Assembly (NCBI GenBank): GCA_019095985.1
Contig: CM032664.1
Location: forward strand, 56,095,074-56,159,073
Length of the DNA stretch: 64,000 nucleotides
Origin: Streblospio benedicti
Lineage: Eukaryota > Annelida > Polychaeta > Spionida > Spionidae
Direction of reading: 5' to 3'
The notes beneath the pieces were generated by a model that was given only the letters and a program-made list of their open reading frames with translations, searched no databases and was not told the origin of the DNA. Numbering within the stretch: position 1 is the first letter of the stretch; each line of letters opens with the position of its first letter. Position numbers and translations under genes: made by a program. Positions 11,619-26,600 of this stretch are shown here, piece after piece.

Positions 11619-14600
11619 ATGGCATTTTCATTTAATCAAAATAAACCAACTTTTGGAACCGGTTCAGGTACTTCTACTGGTAAGTCTTGTATTTTATTAT
11701 TTTTTAATTGTAATGTTATATATAGTACGTCACATCAACAGGACGTTCTGATACATTTCTAGCTTAGCCTTGAACACACTGCATTATCGCCCGCTGTACC
11801 ATGCCTAAGAATATTTTTAACACCAAAAAGTTTAAGATTTCAAAAAATAGATGCTTATTTCGCCAGAGCCTCGACATGCGTTAGAGTCTCGTCACGTCAG
11901 TTAAATGTACGTATGACGAGACTGACGTATGTCGAGACTGGCGACCGCATCTAGTGTTGGAATGTCTGGTAACTAAATTCTAGCTGTGCATCAGTGTGAC
12001 ATTTCTGGTCTGTGTTTGATAAAGCGGTGGTGGACGCACAAGCCTTTTTCTGCAGCAGTGTTCATATTTCTACTTAACCCACTGATTGGCTATAATTGTA
12101 TGTGCAGGTACTGTCATTCCGACATACGTGCATTTTCAAATTGACACTCCTGTACATGTAATATAGTGATGGGTAGAGCTAGGTTTGAAACCACATGCCA
12201 GAATGATGCCGATTGGGTGATCAGATTAATTAAGTGTTAGGACTGGGAGGAAGGAAATAAACCATGTTTTAATATAACTGCTAAAATTAGCATATGATTA
12301 AATGATGCTAGTCATGTGCAGTTAAATGATGCCAGATACTTGTAGATCTGCTAGTGGTGATGACAGTAACATTCATGTATGCTCCATGTGGAAGCTGAAA
12401 TGTTAGCACTCTGATGGAACTTTTTTTTTTTTTGACTTCACCTTAAAATGTTCTTTGCTAATTTTAACATCCCTACGCGTCCAAAGAATAGGGTTTTTAA
12501 AGAATTTTTCATCATATGTCTACGTGTCAAGCCTTTACTTGTACTTTGCGCCATTGTCGGTTTTCACGGCTTGATCACTCACACTACCTTAAAGTCCTTG
12601 TTCATACCAACCCGTGGGACCAGTTATAGCTTTTATGTGGAAAAATTATTTTCGTTTAGACTTTCGTCAAAGACAAAATCAATACTCGGTTTCATCTTAC
12701 TTATATTGTTTATATAGCGAGATCGTACGTTTGGCGTTTGAATTCCCCGCTGGACATTTTGGCAGTGGGCCTTCTGATTGGTCGGTTTCTGAGCGTAAGT
12801 TCCACAGAATTGGATATGGTGGTAGCACAGCTATATACTGCGTATATAGTTGTGAGATATGACGATGACTTTGCGCAGTATTGAACCTATGTGTGTAATC
12901 AATGCACAGTTTGTGTTGTCATTATGCATCCAATTAGTGATGTTTTGGCTTCTATGTCAAGTAGATTGGCATTCGGGCTTATGACAAGATAATAATGGGT
13001 TTGATCTCTTACTGGTAACAGACCGCTCAGTGGCATCTAAATGCTAATTAGGTACAGGTCAGACAAGTGCATGTTGGTGTGAGATCTTAGAGATCTTTTC
13101 GCTGTTCTTGTGCAGTTCATCAGTGATTTTTTTATCATGAGTTCATGACGTAAGTTATTGAAATTCTCAGGAATATAGCTAAGATTATAGTAAAGAAAAC
13201 TGTTGATTATTAAGAATTAAGAATAAAAGAAATTGTACCAACCTTACCCTCCGAAAAATAACTTGAAGGGGTTGGCAACTGAGTATGCCATTGTCCACAA
13301 TGATTGTGACCAAAATACAAATGTACTTGTATGTTGAAGGTTCAAAGGGAAATATTTTGTCTAGTAGACTCTAGACAATCTTCTAGTTTAGTATACAATC
13401 ACATTATTCTGATTATTTGAGTTAGATTTAATTGTCCATGCTACTTTGTCAAAACCATAGGCTTTGGTACCACTGGAACTGGTTTTGGATTTGGGTCAGG
13501 TGTTGCTTCAACGACTACTTCAACAGGTTAGTATCAATATTTAATTTGTTATTTTTAATTCAAATTCCCACACACATTACACAATCAAATCAAACATCAA
13601 ACGGCAACAATGCCTTATGTGCAAGTGTTGCTTGACTATATTTCACTTGTTTTTTGTTTTTTATTATTTGAATCAAACGTAATAAAGTTGTATCCACATG
13701 TGTAGCCATGTAATTATCATGTCCATTGAGCTTTCATTTAAACAGATTTTTTTTAGTCAGTTTGTTATATGTTTACAATTCAAACAGCATTGTTGCATAT
13801 TGAGCATAAACTTTTATCTGATCAATGAATATCAGGATAAGAAGCAAATTTACTCCTACCATATTTCTAGAACATGTATTCAATTTATATTCCAAAATCT
13901 ACTCTGTGATAGTTTCCCCAAAATAGCAACGAAAAAATTATTAAAACCTAATTATTTCTTTGAGGTTTTGGCTTCGGGAACACTTCTACAACAAGCACTG
14001 GTAATGCATTTGGCGCCACTAACACAGGTATAATTTTTATTCAATCTTTTTGCAAGATTTTACACATATATGTGTACTGTATATTGTGTGAAATATTCTG
14101 TATATGAACCTCTTGATGTTTGAGTTTCTAAGCAATGTTATCATAGGGAATATTCCTTGTGTTCCTGATACATGATGATACCCTTTCATGTAACGTTTTA
14201 ATAATTAAATATAGAAAATAATTTTGTGTCCATTTTCAGTCGAAACGCTTATAGAAATGGTCATATAATTATTATGTGTATTTAGTAATTATTACCTATT
14301 GTTGAGTTTTGACAACTTCAGCTTTGGCAGGGTTTAAATTTGGTAGTACAGCTCCTAAATCAAGTAAATCATTTGGTGGTAAGTGTGTGCCATTGACCAT
14401 CATGCTTCTCCTTTCAACAATATTTTTTTAGCCGTTTTGTATATTTCTGAATAATATTTGTGAAGTTAGAAAAAAAAGTAAGGGGTGATGTACATTTTGT
14501 CACGCTCAGCAAAAGTGGAGGGGGGTGGCCGGGGTTCTGATTCTCTACTTTTTTTGTGAGTCCAAGATTTTTTCATGCGCTGAAATGTTTACGCATGGTG

Positions 14601-17600
14601 AAAATTTTCATATCAGGATTCGCCTATTTGTTATTTGAATGTGGCATACATCCTTGAATTTTGATAGATAGATGTCTTATTATTTTTATTATGTAATTTT
14701 TATATTATTTATACATTATGTATCAATTATATATGTATCCAAAGGTAATTTTTGAATGAATGATGTCGCAAAATGCAAAACACTGTGCAGATATTTTTTC
14801 GATTATTTCACCCATCTGACATTTCCACTTTTCTTTTTTTTTGGGGGGTGGGGTGGGGGGTGGGGAGGGGGGGCAAGAAAAAAAGAGAACATTGTTCCAC
14901 TTTTGTGGAGCGTGACAAAATGTGCATCACCCGTATGTATAGAGTAATGTTTATTTTTAAAATTTGTGAAATGTAATTCTTGATAATTTGTTTTTATGGA
15001 TGTGGGGTACATTTTTTTGTATTTTGCTTGTTTTCATTTACAACCAATTTAATTGTGAAGCACACAGTTGGGCCAACTAAATTGACAATTTTTCTGATAA
15101 GTTATTTGTTTGTCCAAATCATGGACAATGGGCTCAAATATGTCATACAGTACAGATACGTTTATCTGCATCCCTTGGGACATTGATGAGGGTAAACGGG
15201 CGTCAATATACCATAGTTGCTATTAAACACTATTTTGATAGAGCATGATGTAGGTGAAAATTCAAGTATCTTATGTAATACTACCTTTAATTTTTACTTT
15301 CAAATTGATGTTCATTGTACATTTAAACATAGTAAACATATTGCTGCATTAATGTACATGTGTTTTGTTTTAACTATAATATTTTTTAAGTTTAAACAAT
15401 ACCCAGACAGTGAAGCCGGTTTACTTTAAATGGCAAACAATCGCGTTGATACAGTAGCTTTGAAAAGCAGGTGATTTTTTTGACCCGATGGAAAAGAGGC
15501 ATGTTTGCGATCATGTCGATTGTATTTTTTATGACACTTGATAAATTTTCATAATATAGAGCTTGTTCCTTAAAATTTGATGCAGTAAACATATGTGTAC
15601 AATAAAAGCCCAGTAGTGGTGGTTTCAACGTGTTTAAAGGTATTGCTCACTTACTTGTTCTGTAAAAATTAGTATTGATAAAAAATAAATAATGTCTTGG
15701 GACTTTTAAATTTGATACTTATAATTTTCAATTATTATTTACATTATACTTTTAAATATATGAGTCAACTCTATGCTGTCTTTTTTACTCATACACGAGA
15801 ACCCAAGAAGTTACCGGTATATAATCGGATTATTTTCAATAGCCATACCATGAGATTTGACCAACAAATGTCAACTTTAATTATTGGCAAAGATACTTGG
15901 TTTCAATTGTGTGTTGTGCAGTTATATCTGCAAAAATCATTCCATTGATTCATGTGTTTTGAAAATGTCATTGCTGGCCGTTGATGGCATGATATTGAAA
16001 GTGTTCAAAGTTTCATTTGTCTATTTAGATCAGCTATATGAATATAACTTGCATTATTCACAAAATGTGCCATATTACTTCGATCTTGGCCAACTGAAAA
16101 TGACCATAAGTTTGTTAGATTGTCAAAAACAGTGCAATTGATGCGAGTGTGATGGAACAGGGCAATTGCTAAGTGGATAGATTCACTAATAAGATAGATT
16201 CATATTAGATGCACCGTTTGAGAATAGTATTCTTTTATGGATTAAATTATTTGTCTATCTGAGTTTTAAGTAAAATGAATCAATACTCTGATGTAATGCA
16301 ATAAATAATAAGCCAGGCTTTTTGTATGTGTTTTTCTTCTTCGTTATATTGGCATCATTTCTTATTGGTTGACTGTTTATTGGCAGGTTTTGGTGGCTTT
16401 GGAGCAAGCACAGCAACTACAACAGCTTCTACTGGTGAGAAAGTTACTTCAATTTTATAAAACAGCCAGAGCTTATTATGAAGCATTTGTATAACCTTTG
16501 TGACAGCTGTAGAAAAAGGTCACTGCTGGATTTTTACAGAAAAATTTGTCATCACATCAAACTTTGATTTCTGCTCATACCTCTTATTTACTACACGAAC
16601 TTGAAGTGTATTATTTATATGTGAAGAAATAGACTAGCCATATTCACAATATTCAATAATACATATAAAAGGTAAAAATTATTTCTATGAATCAAACTCA
16701 ATGTAACCTGATGTTCAATCTTAATTAGGTAGTTATATTTTACTTATTGTTCAGGTTTTGGTGGATTTGGGGCCAGTGCCCCCACATCTTCAACGGCGGG
16801 TGAGTGTTTTAATAGTGTACTATACCAGTGATTCTCACCTTAATCTACTAGGGCAGTAATTTCCCAATTTTTAGTATAGTAACTTGACATCTTAAAAATT
16901 AATAAATTTGATTTTCACTGGCTTGTGCATTCACGAGAATTACAGAACTTTAATATTATACAATTCTTTAGTGGATGAATTTTTTAGAGATAGAAGAAAT
17001 ATGCCTTTTTATTATGTTTTATATTATCATCGTCAGTATATTTCACTCAAAAATGTTAATTTGTTTTATATGATCGTCAGCCTATTTCACTCAAAAATAT
17101 ATTTCTAACAGACTGTTGGCAAAGTGGAAAAGCATTCTGAAAAATCTGCATCTAGTAATTGTCACAAAATACAAATAGGTTTTGGAGGCTTCGGTACAAC
17201 AACATCCACCTCTGGTGGAGGAAGTCTGTTTGGAGGCTTTGGCAATCAGACGTCCACAGCATCATCAGGTCAGTCATTTTGCTAGTTACGTGGGAAATAT
17301 CACAGAAAGTCCCATGATATCAAATGTTCTCACTATTAGAACTCTCACTATTAGAATTATTATGTTACAGTAGAACCTCTCTATTAAGACCACCTGTGAG
17401 TTGACCTCAAGTGGTCTCAATAGAGAGGTGGTCTCTATACAGGGGTTTATTTTTGTAGCTTTATGAAGGTTTTGGGACTGAAAAGTGGTGTTATTATAGA
17501 GGTGGTCTTAATTGGAGGTTCTACTGTATTTTAAGTGTGATTAGGTAGCTAAATGCTCCGAAATTGAAAGAAATATATAACAAGAATAAAAGTTTACAAT

Positions 17601-20600
17601 TTGTGTGTACATGTACGTGCACATATGAAGAACAAAATGAAACGATATGACAATGTTATTTTTAGTATCCTCTTACCCCTAAATTGATCGTGTTAGAAAT
17701 GCAGTGGTTCTTTTTATATAAATGCAAAATTATAAGTTTTGGATTGTCAATTGTCAATTTCTTCTTAGGTTAGTACTGAATTCACTATTTAGGGTTTGGT
17801 GGTTTTGGCACGGGACTGCAAGCACTGGCTTTGGGACTGGCACCGGCACCCTTGGTGGAGCATTTGGCACTGGATTAGGCCAAACACAAGCGCAGCAGCA
17901 AGGTAGAAATATATGCTATTATAAATGAGTTAATTTATGTAAAATTACTCCCAAGGTTTTCAGAATACTATGATTGGACTATATTAATGTATTATAATAT
18001 ATTAATGTATTATAAATGGATTGATTCTTGACTGCCACATTTTTTTTCACAAACAGAATAAACTTTTAAAATTTAAGAAGTATGACTGTTTTAAAGTTTG
18101 TTGATTTATCATTATTATACACTAACATATTGTTTGGTATGCAGTAACTTACATTTTACTTTCAAACTGCTGCGTTTCATGGATCATAACCCTTTTGACT
18201 GGGCAAATGCGAAATGGGCAGACCATAGTTTGCTCATGAGCATTTGGTGGCCCTTGGTACTTATGTCAGAAGTACCTCTGCAGTAGTTCAAAGACTTCAA
18301 GATGTATGGGATTCTTGGCTATTCCAATCTGTTCAACACGCAGAGAACATCCTTGGCAGCAAGATAACATTCTCAGAGGTGCGGAGTGATGTGCAATATT
18401 TCATGTCCCTCTTGCCACCAAGAATACGTTCGAGACGACGTGCTTGAACCTAGGCAAGAGACCATCAGAACACATAGACAAAAACTGCCCATCTAAATTC
18501 ATATACAGAAGAGAGGACATGGAACAGAGAGAGGCTGTAGCATATCAGATAAGACTGTGGAGATGATAGGAAGAGGCGCGCTCGTTCACAGTGGTCTAGA
18601 AGGAAGACGCTGGAAGGCCTTCAGATATTTAATTGTTAGCCAAGGATGAATCTCAAGCAAGGGACAGCAATCCTCGGGTTTTGACACATCCAGTATTTCG
18701 TCATATGGGGAGTTCCACCTCATGTGACAGTGCCATGGAACATGCACATACGAAAATATGTGCAATTGACATGTTGAAGGGGATATGATCCTCGAAAAGT
18801 AGCAGTTTGGATGTAAAATGAAATTTTCTCTGTACCAAACAATATGCTTGTGTCTAATGATAATAAACTTTTTATATTGACCAATACTTTTAATGTATCT
18901 TTCCAGCGAACCAACAGCAAAATCAAACTACCCAGCTTACCAATATGGCTGCTGCTGTATCCATGCCTCAGATATTTGGTGATGAGCGCGACAATATTAT
19001 AGCCAAGTGGAACCAGCTGCAGGCTTTTTGGGGGACGGGAAAGGCATTTTTTGATCAGGCTGGAAATTCTGTTCCGTTTGGTCCTGAAAACCCTTTCTGT
19101 AGATTTAAGGTCAGTTGTTTACAAAAACTCTTAATGTTCAATAAGATGGTTTTATTCATTGCTATGATTTTAAATACAGCATGAACATTTTCTGTTGTTA
19201 AAGAAGATAAGGGCTCGTAATCGAAGGTTGAATTGACCATCGATTATCACTAATTTTGACTCGATCAACATCAAAAACTGTTGATACTCACTGTCCACTT
19301 GCAGTACTGTTGCACCATCTAATATGAACTACACATAATCAAAACATGGCAAGCATGAGTCAGGGGATTCATTTTCAATTCTGTCAAAATACAGCAATGT
19401 GGCCTAACCCTTTTGTAAACTAACGAAACCAATTGATAATTGGTGATAGCTTTGTGTGCAATCTTATTGAAAACAAATTTGTCAGCATTTGTCGTAAAAT
19501 AATGACATTTCATAAACAAAAGAGTTAAGAAACTATATTCAGCATCTTTTTACTATTATCTGAATAAGTAAAGGTAAAGTTATTTAATGATGATGGTCAT
19601 ATATCATATCATTTGATGTGTAACAAGGAAAAGCGGCAACAATAGAAATGGATGCCAATTATTAGCCCACCTCTCGTGCACACCAAATAATCACCAGGGG
19701 CTATCCACAGCATTTTCAGTACTATTCAATTAATTCACTTTTCGTCCAACTTTGGTGCTTTATATTTTAGGCAGTAGGCTATTGCTGTATGCCATCCTAC
19801 CGAAATGCGGATGGTCTGGTATCAATAGTGTTCCCACGGCCGCAGGCTGAGGTGACGGCCCAACAAACCCAGGCTGTCGACGCCCTCCACAAGATCCTTG
19901 GTAGCAAGCCGAACCTGTCGGTGTGTGTGGATAGTGTCAAGTCCCTCATCGATGACAAGTAAGTAGTCTATATTGCTCACTTGCCTTTACTCTTTTCGAC
20001 AATTAAACTGAAGCAACTGCTTCAGATTGATTACCGGGTATATTCAGTCTCTCGGCTATTGATAGCTTATTATCATGGTGCTGTGCATTGTATTTAACTA
20101 TCACCAATGTTAGAGCAGCATCCACAACAGCAACACTTTTTTCTCCACTTCTGAAATTTCTCCCGGCAAAATTCTCTAAATGACACACTAATGAATGCGT
20201 ACAAAAATGGGTTGATCAGTGCAAGACCCCAGCCAAGCCAAAACATACTCTGGTATATGATATCCTCTATGCAGGTACTGCAAGCTAAGGCCATTAGCCG
20301 ACCCACTACATACGGTATTCGGCAGATGATAAAAACGAAGGTGATGACGAGCAAGATCAGTCCAGCTCGCTGCATATTTTTCCTTTGATTGTTTGAACTG
20401 TCAAAATTGTTCTTTCTATGGACTTCTATTGGAATCGGCGGTTTTTCATGGACATACTTTTCGTCATTTCCATCAGATTCATCACAGTTTGGCTTTTTGC
20501 TCCGCTCCGGTTCTTGAAGTGTCTCGTGATTTGATGTGGATGCACTTCTCTCAGTTGTGTTTTTAGTGATTTTCACAAGAGGTACCTTTTCAATCATTTG

Positions 20601-23600
20601 TTTGTTGATCAATGGATCAGAATTTGAAGTTTGTGTATTCTTGCCTTGGGTGTTCAACATAACATTAGAACTTTCTGTTGAAAATATTTCAGGTTGTTTA
20701 TTTAGTTTGCTAGTATCATTTTCCATATTTATATCAGATGCCTTTACATTATCTTTACATAATTTTTGTCCACAAGTTTTACTCTTTTTATTAATGATTT
20801 TCTCTGATTTCTTTGAATTATGATCTAGAAAAAAAAATTGGAAAATGTCTATAATGTAGGCTGTGGCATAAAACATGCTCAATTGTAAAATATTAAGCAA
20901 AAGTACTAATAATATAATACAAATAATTAATTCTATAAATTAGAATATTATAGTTCACAAGCATTTATTAATTCAGAGAAGTAAATGGACCTTTACTGAT
21001 TTTCTCACCAGGCTTTGTTTCCTGCAGTATTTCCTCCATGTATTGTTCCAAATCATTCAAGATTGATGATGATCCTCTACTGTAGTTCAGCTCCTGGCTT
21101 AATTCTTTCAAACTTAACTAGAACAAATAAAGCCTGTCTTTTTTTTTATTGTAATAAGCAATTTTATTTTTATATATTTTTCATTGTCACTTTGACTTAC
21201 CTTCCTTTTTGCTGAATTACTTTTAAAGTTGGAGCTAACTTCAACTGTTTCTATCGAGTACCTTTCCGTGTATTTCCCTTTACCTTTTGAAGTACATGGT
21301 CGAGATTGGCCTTTTCTTTTGCTTGAATGTTTCGGTGTGTTTAATCTATAAAGAAAATGTCACGTTTAACACTTGTACTCTCAACCCTTGAGTACAGTGT
21401 TGCTGTATTGGATCCACATTTCAGAAAAAACAAACACAAGGACACGTTAGAATGACCCCAGAGAAGAGCAGCATGATGGATTGCAGGAGACTTCAACACA
21501 AGACTGAGTGTCATGGCAACGCTAAATGATCTGGCTCTCACTCCATTGAAAAGCAGCCAGACTTGTTCTTCTCTATAAGATTTTAAATATACATGTTGGC
21601 ATAGACCCTAAGATTTGGACATGCGGGCAGACTCACGTACATGCACCAGTTGAAACTGCAGCACATCAAGTCACAAACAGTGGAATACAAAAAGAATCCT
21701 CCATCAGCACTGTCCCTGCCTAGAATGACCTACCGGTCTCTGCGGCTGAAGCTGTCTCTGAAGACTCCTTTAAGAGGCAGCTAGTAGCTATGTCTACCTA
21801 AGTCATGCTCTTTCCATTCGCGCATTACTCTATGCTGATGTGTGCAGATTACTCACTAGAACTAGAAGAACTAAAGAGCAGAATTCTCTGCAACTTGCTG
21901 GCGTTATGACATTTTTAAAATGGATAGATAATTATAATTTCGTAACGGATTAGAATTTCTTAATAACATTTCAATGTATGTGAAGATTATACATGGAACT
22001 TTATCAATAAGTAATATGAACAAGATGAAAAATAAATCGTGGTGTAGTTTAAGTTTATATTTCACCTAAGTTAAAATATTTAAGCTGAGCCAATTGTTGT
22101 GATAATTACATGCACTGATACTCACCGCTGTACTTTAATGCTGCATTCTGCGTTGATCTTTGATGTCAAGTCAATGACCGGCTGGCTTCCATTTCGGGAA
22201 GCTTGCTTTAGAGCGTGAAGAACATGCACGTCCAAAGTCACATTATGACTGATGGCATAGCTTGCCTGCAACAAAAGAGTGTCATCTGGAAGAATGGAAG
22301 AGCTCGAGGGCATTATCCTTTAATCCACCATCCTATGTAGGTGTTTAACAATGAGTTTCCAGTTAAGAATTCTTGTACTTTTTTATATCACTGGACTAAT
22401 ACACTCAGTAAGATATAAAATGATATAAATACCCTCCTCTCTGGATGGCGATGGTCTGGTTGTTGAATAATGACCTGTGCACTGGAGTAGATCCCTGCAA
22501 CATACAGACAGACTTAAAAGCAATTAACGTTGACGGTCCGTATAGGTTCGGGTATTTTTGGATAGCGCATAGATAATGTAAAATTAGAAGTGACTTTTTG
22601 TACAGATTTATGAAGTTTTTGTGCTTTTTAAAGTAATATAATTCTAAAGAGTAATACAAAAGTTGCTGATAACCTGTATTTTTCCTGAAACTGTTCACTG
22701 CCATGTCCTGATTGGTGGCTGGACTTTTACCTTTACCTGGTGTTCTACCCATCCATTGTTCTTTTATTGGAATAGTAGCAACAATTAAACTATCAACTTT
22801 GGTTGCTTGTCTCCGTATTCTTCTGTACACCTGACCAATATAGAAGGAGTTTAGGTGTATGTACACGAAGAATATTTTGATATGTTTGAGGCCAGAAAAT
22901 AGTTATATTTTTTTCAATTTTTTTTCTAAATTCCTCATTTGGCTGCTAAAACAAGGGAGTAAAATGTCTGATTTTCATAAACAAATTGCAATTTACATTA
23001 GGATGAGCCATTGCAAATGTTTTTGATTAAAATCTTCCTTAGAATGTACAAAACCTTTTGCTTGAAAAGTTTCATGGTGATTGGAACTAAAGCAGTCTGA
23101 AAACATGCACACATGCATCCAAATACACAACTTCATTTTGTATATAACTGAGGGCAGACTAAATATAGTGTCAGATTATTTCGTAGTCAATACTATTTAT
23201 AACATGTATTTCTGTTTAAAATGAGCTCACTTCTCTACACGCCGGGGGTTAAACTGGAAGGTTTAAAAAAAGTATTTGACGTGAAACTATGCAAAATTCA
23301 GCTACATGTTCCATACAATGTAACAATGAAAATGAATATACCTATAATAGAATACAACAAAAATACTTTGAATTATTTACCTGGATGTTCCAGTAGATAA
23401 TGCACACTAGAGGAATGAAGAACTCTACACAAGCTGAGAGGATGGTGAACCATTTGTCATACATGGGCAAACCGATGCGAAACGGTGCATCAAAGTGTGA
23501 ATGTGGAGTGCACTGAATGTCAGTTTCTGTCTTGCCAGCATACCTGATATGAATTGAACAAATAATTACATTTTACTTGCATATTTTGAAGTTTTTCTTT

Positions 23601-26600
23601 TCATGTAATCTTGATGATTTCTGTCGAAAAAATGACATTGAAATGAGTAGGTTGTATACCAGAAGGAGAAGATGATGAATGGGATTCTCATTATAAATGT
23701 GACCATCCAGGAGATAGAGATGCGGATGTAAATGCGCCTCTTATGGTTTTGTCTAGTTCTGTAGCCAAGTGGGTCCTTTACCATCAAGTACCTGGTTGAT
23801 AAATATAGAGCTTTAGATTTAAACCTTTCATAGATATACTTTATAATTTGAAGTGTGCTATTACCCTTACTTTATTTCTACATTTAAAGAATGCAATTGT
23901 ATGTCATTTACCTATCATGTGTGATGAGGAAAATTGTGAATGATGTTTCTAGTCTTGCCATGAGATTCAGTGACATCCATATTGAGCAGACAATCTATTG
24001 TCAAGTAATGGCTAGTTATTTAGAATATTACTAGACAATCACTGGATAATCACTCATCTAAAAACTGATGGTCTATAATCTAGTGAAGTTTTATAACTAG
24101 AAATATATGTACAGTACTGATCCGTTCAGAAGGATACTGAAGAAAAATCTTACGAATTACGCTATGATTCCTTACATTTTCCTCCTATTTATTCTCATTG
24201 TTGCGACTGATACGAACGAAAAAAAGGTTCTGTTGCTTCCGCAAGTTACGGCTTTCTTCACAACTCACCTGAAGTTAAGTTTATTTTATTTTTCCCCTTG
24301 CATGTTATGAAGTTTCCCGTAATAAAAAGAATATTTCTAAAAGTTCATAACCACGCCGGACATTTTGACAGAGTTTCATTTTATTGGGTGTCTCTACGGC
24401 ATTTACACTTTTTAACCGATCTGCGCTGCCGCTGTGCCTGAAATAAATGAGGACGCCCGAACAAATCTGAATATTTATGAGCAAAAGATGGATGCCAATT
24501 TGCGGAAGTGTAAGAAATTACTGATTATTGCATTTTTTTTGTTAATTTCGATAATCATAAGTATACTAGTGTCAGTGATTGAGGAGTTCCAAGAAAACCA
24601 TGATAGCCATAACTTTGTTTCGAATTGTTACGAAATGTTACGTTTTCTTACGCCAATTTCTCTAATTTTGTTACACTTCTGTATCCTCTTGCCCTAGTCA
24701 GTACTGTATGCCCATGTTATTCAAAGTATTATAATGTTCAAAATTATTAAGTAAATGATTAATGTTTATAGTTTTGTTGTTCCTTCTGCTACGTTTCAAG
24801 CCAAAGTTTAAAAGTTGTAAACTCCTTTTATCAAACTGTTTACAAGACTAAAGTCATCTTTTCAGAAAAGGTGTTTGAAAAAAAAGACTTCAGTCTTGAA
24901 AAGTTTAAAAAAGGGGTATACAACTTTTAAACTTTGGCTTACAAAGTAACAGAAAAGAACAAAGCTACAAATGAAACCATCTACTACATACCAAATATAT
25001 AGAGTTATATTGAAATAATTAATAAATCAGATAGGTACTGTGGAACCTGTCCATTGGGACACCTTCCTAGTAGTGACAGCTGTCTTGTCTTGAAACGTTT
25101 CACTTCGGTTTCATTTTCCCTACATCTGTATATCATATGTGGTATGTATAAAGTTAACCTGCTTTTTTAGGACGCATGTCTTTCGTGGACGGTGGGCACT
25201 TAATGTTTGCCCAGAACTGTCCACTTCCTGTTTTATGAGGATGCTTAAAAACTTCCCACCAGATTCCACTGTACATATTTTCTAACCTGTCCAAAGAGCC
25301 AATCACCATAAAATAGTGTAGAAGTATATATCGGTACGGCAAAGATTGCTGTGCAGAGGTCAGTCAAGGCGAGGTTAAGGATATAGAAGTTATGTGGCAC
25401 TCGCACTTTTGGCTCCTAAAGATATGAATATGTCCTATATTCGCTTATTTTTTTAGATAAAAAGTACAAACAAGTTGGGTAGAATGTAATTCTATATGTT
25501 TAAACTTTAAAACAAAATAGCATAATAGAATTCAAGCTATACATGCTTACCTGAATGAATGCTGCTACCACCAGAGAATTGCCGCACATTGTGACGGTGT
25601 TAACAATCAGTATGATGATGCTAAATGTGATGGCTGTCGACTGCTTCAAGTCCAAGTCAAAGTCCCAATCGCTGCCCTCCGTTGGGTTTATGGGAAGCAC
25701 TTGGGTGAAATCCATTATGAAAAGAGTTTAAGATTGAAAATCTAAAATAAGTTTCATCGCCATGACTATAAAGCATGAAAGAAGACTAAACCTATAATGT
25801 TAGATGGTTTCCTGTGGCAAGTGAAAGTGTTTCCTAAAGTCATAACTTCATTCAAGAACTTCAAATGGTGTTACATTGATGATACACGGAGAAACATCTT
25901 CAAATCTATACTATTCCTAATAGCCAGGAACTTTATATCCAGACTGTTACCTGCAGATACCAAGCAGGCATACAAACGTCACATGAATTCTGTCATACCC
26001 CCTAAAATGTGGGTATGTTGATTAGGCCGATTGTTCAAGAGACTGTTCCGCACTTGAGCGGGGCTCATGAGCACACCTTAGAGGTGATAGCTGACAAGCT
26101 GGAACTGTAACTCTTATACACTGTTTCATGGGCTACCTTGTACAGTTAGTGTAAACGTGTATGTTGGTCTTCAATGTTAGATTTCATTTACAAGACCTTG
26201 TAATTGATATGAAGGTGACAAAATGATGTTTGTTGCCACGTACCAAGTCTATATATTATTCTATTCAATGTCTGAGGTTTGTATTACGATGTCCTTTGCT
26301 GGTATAATTGTTTTTCCATCACATACAAATGTAATATTTTTGTCTGATTCAACTGTTATGTGCACCATGAAGTACCGGGCATTACGCTTTATCAAGCCAC
26401 AACCAAACATGTACCGGTATATACATTTGTAATTATTGTCAACGATCTATTAAGATCTCTTGAGATAGCTTATTTTTGACTACTTTTTAAAGATAAATTT
26501 TGTAGTCAGGTAATAGTGTGTATAATGAAAAATATATGAATACCAACATGAAATGTGTATATGTTATAGCTATAGGTTAGCATTGTACATATAATATGAA

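Noticed and set aside
14756-15012. Overlapping open frames on both strands
   Set aside because: They exist because of the long G-rich run inside a MITE and have no family similarity.
22405-22866. 153-aa minus-strand open frame
   Set aside because: It contains true receptor 1 exon 6 but runs through its donor at 22736 into intron; only 22737-22830 is coding.
25797-26432. Plus-strand open frames between the receptors
   Set aside because: No recognisable motif, no splice partners, and composition like the surrounding spacer.
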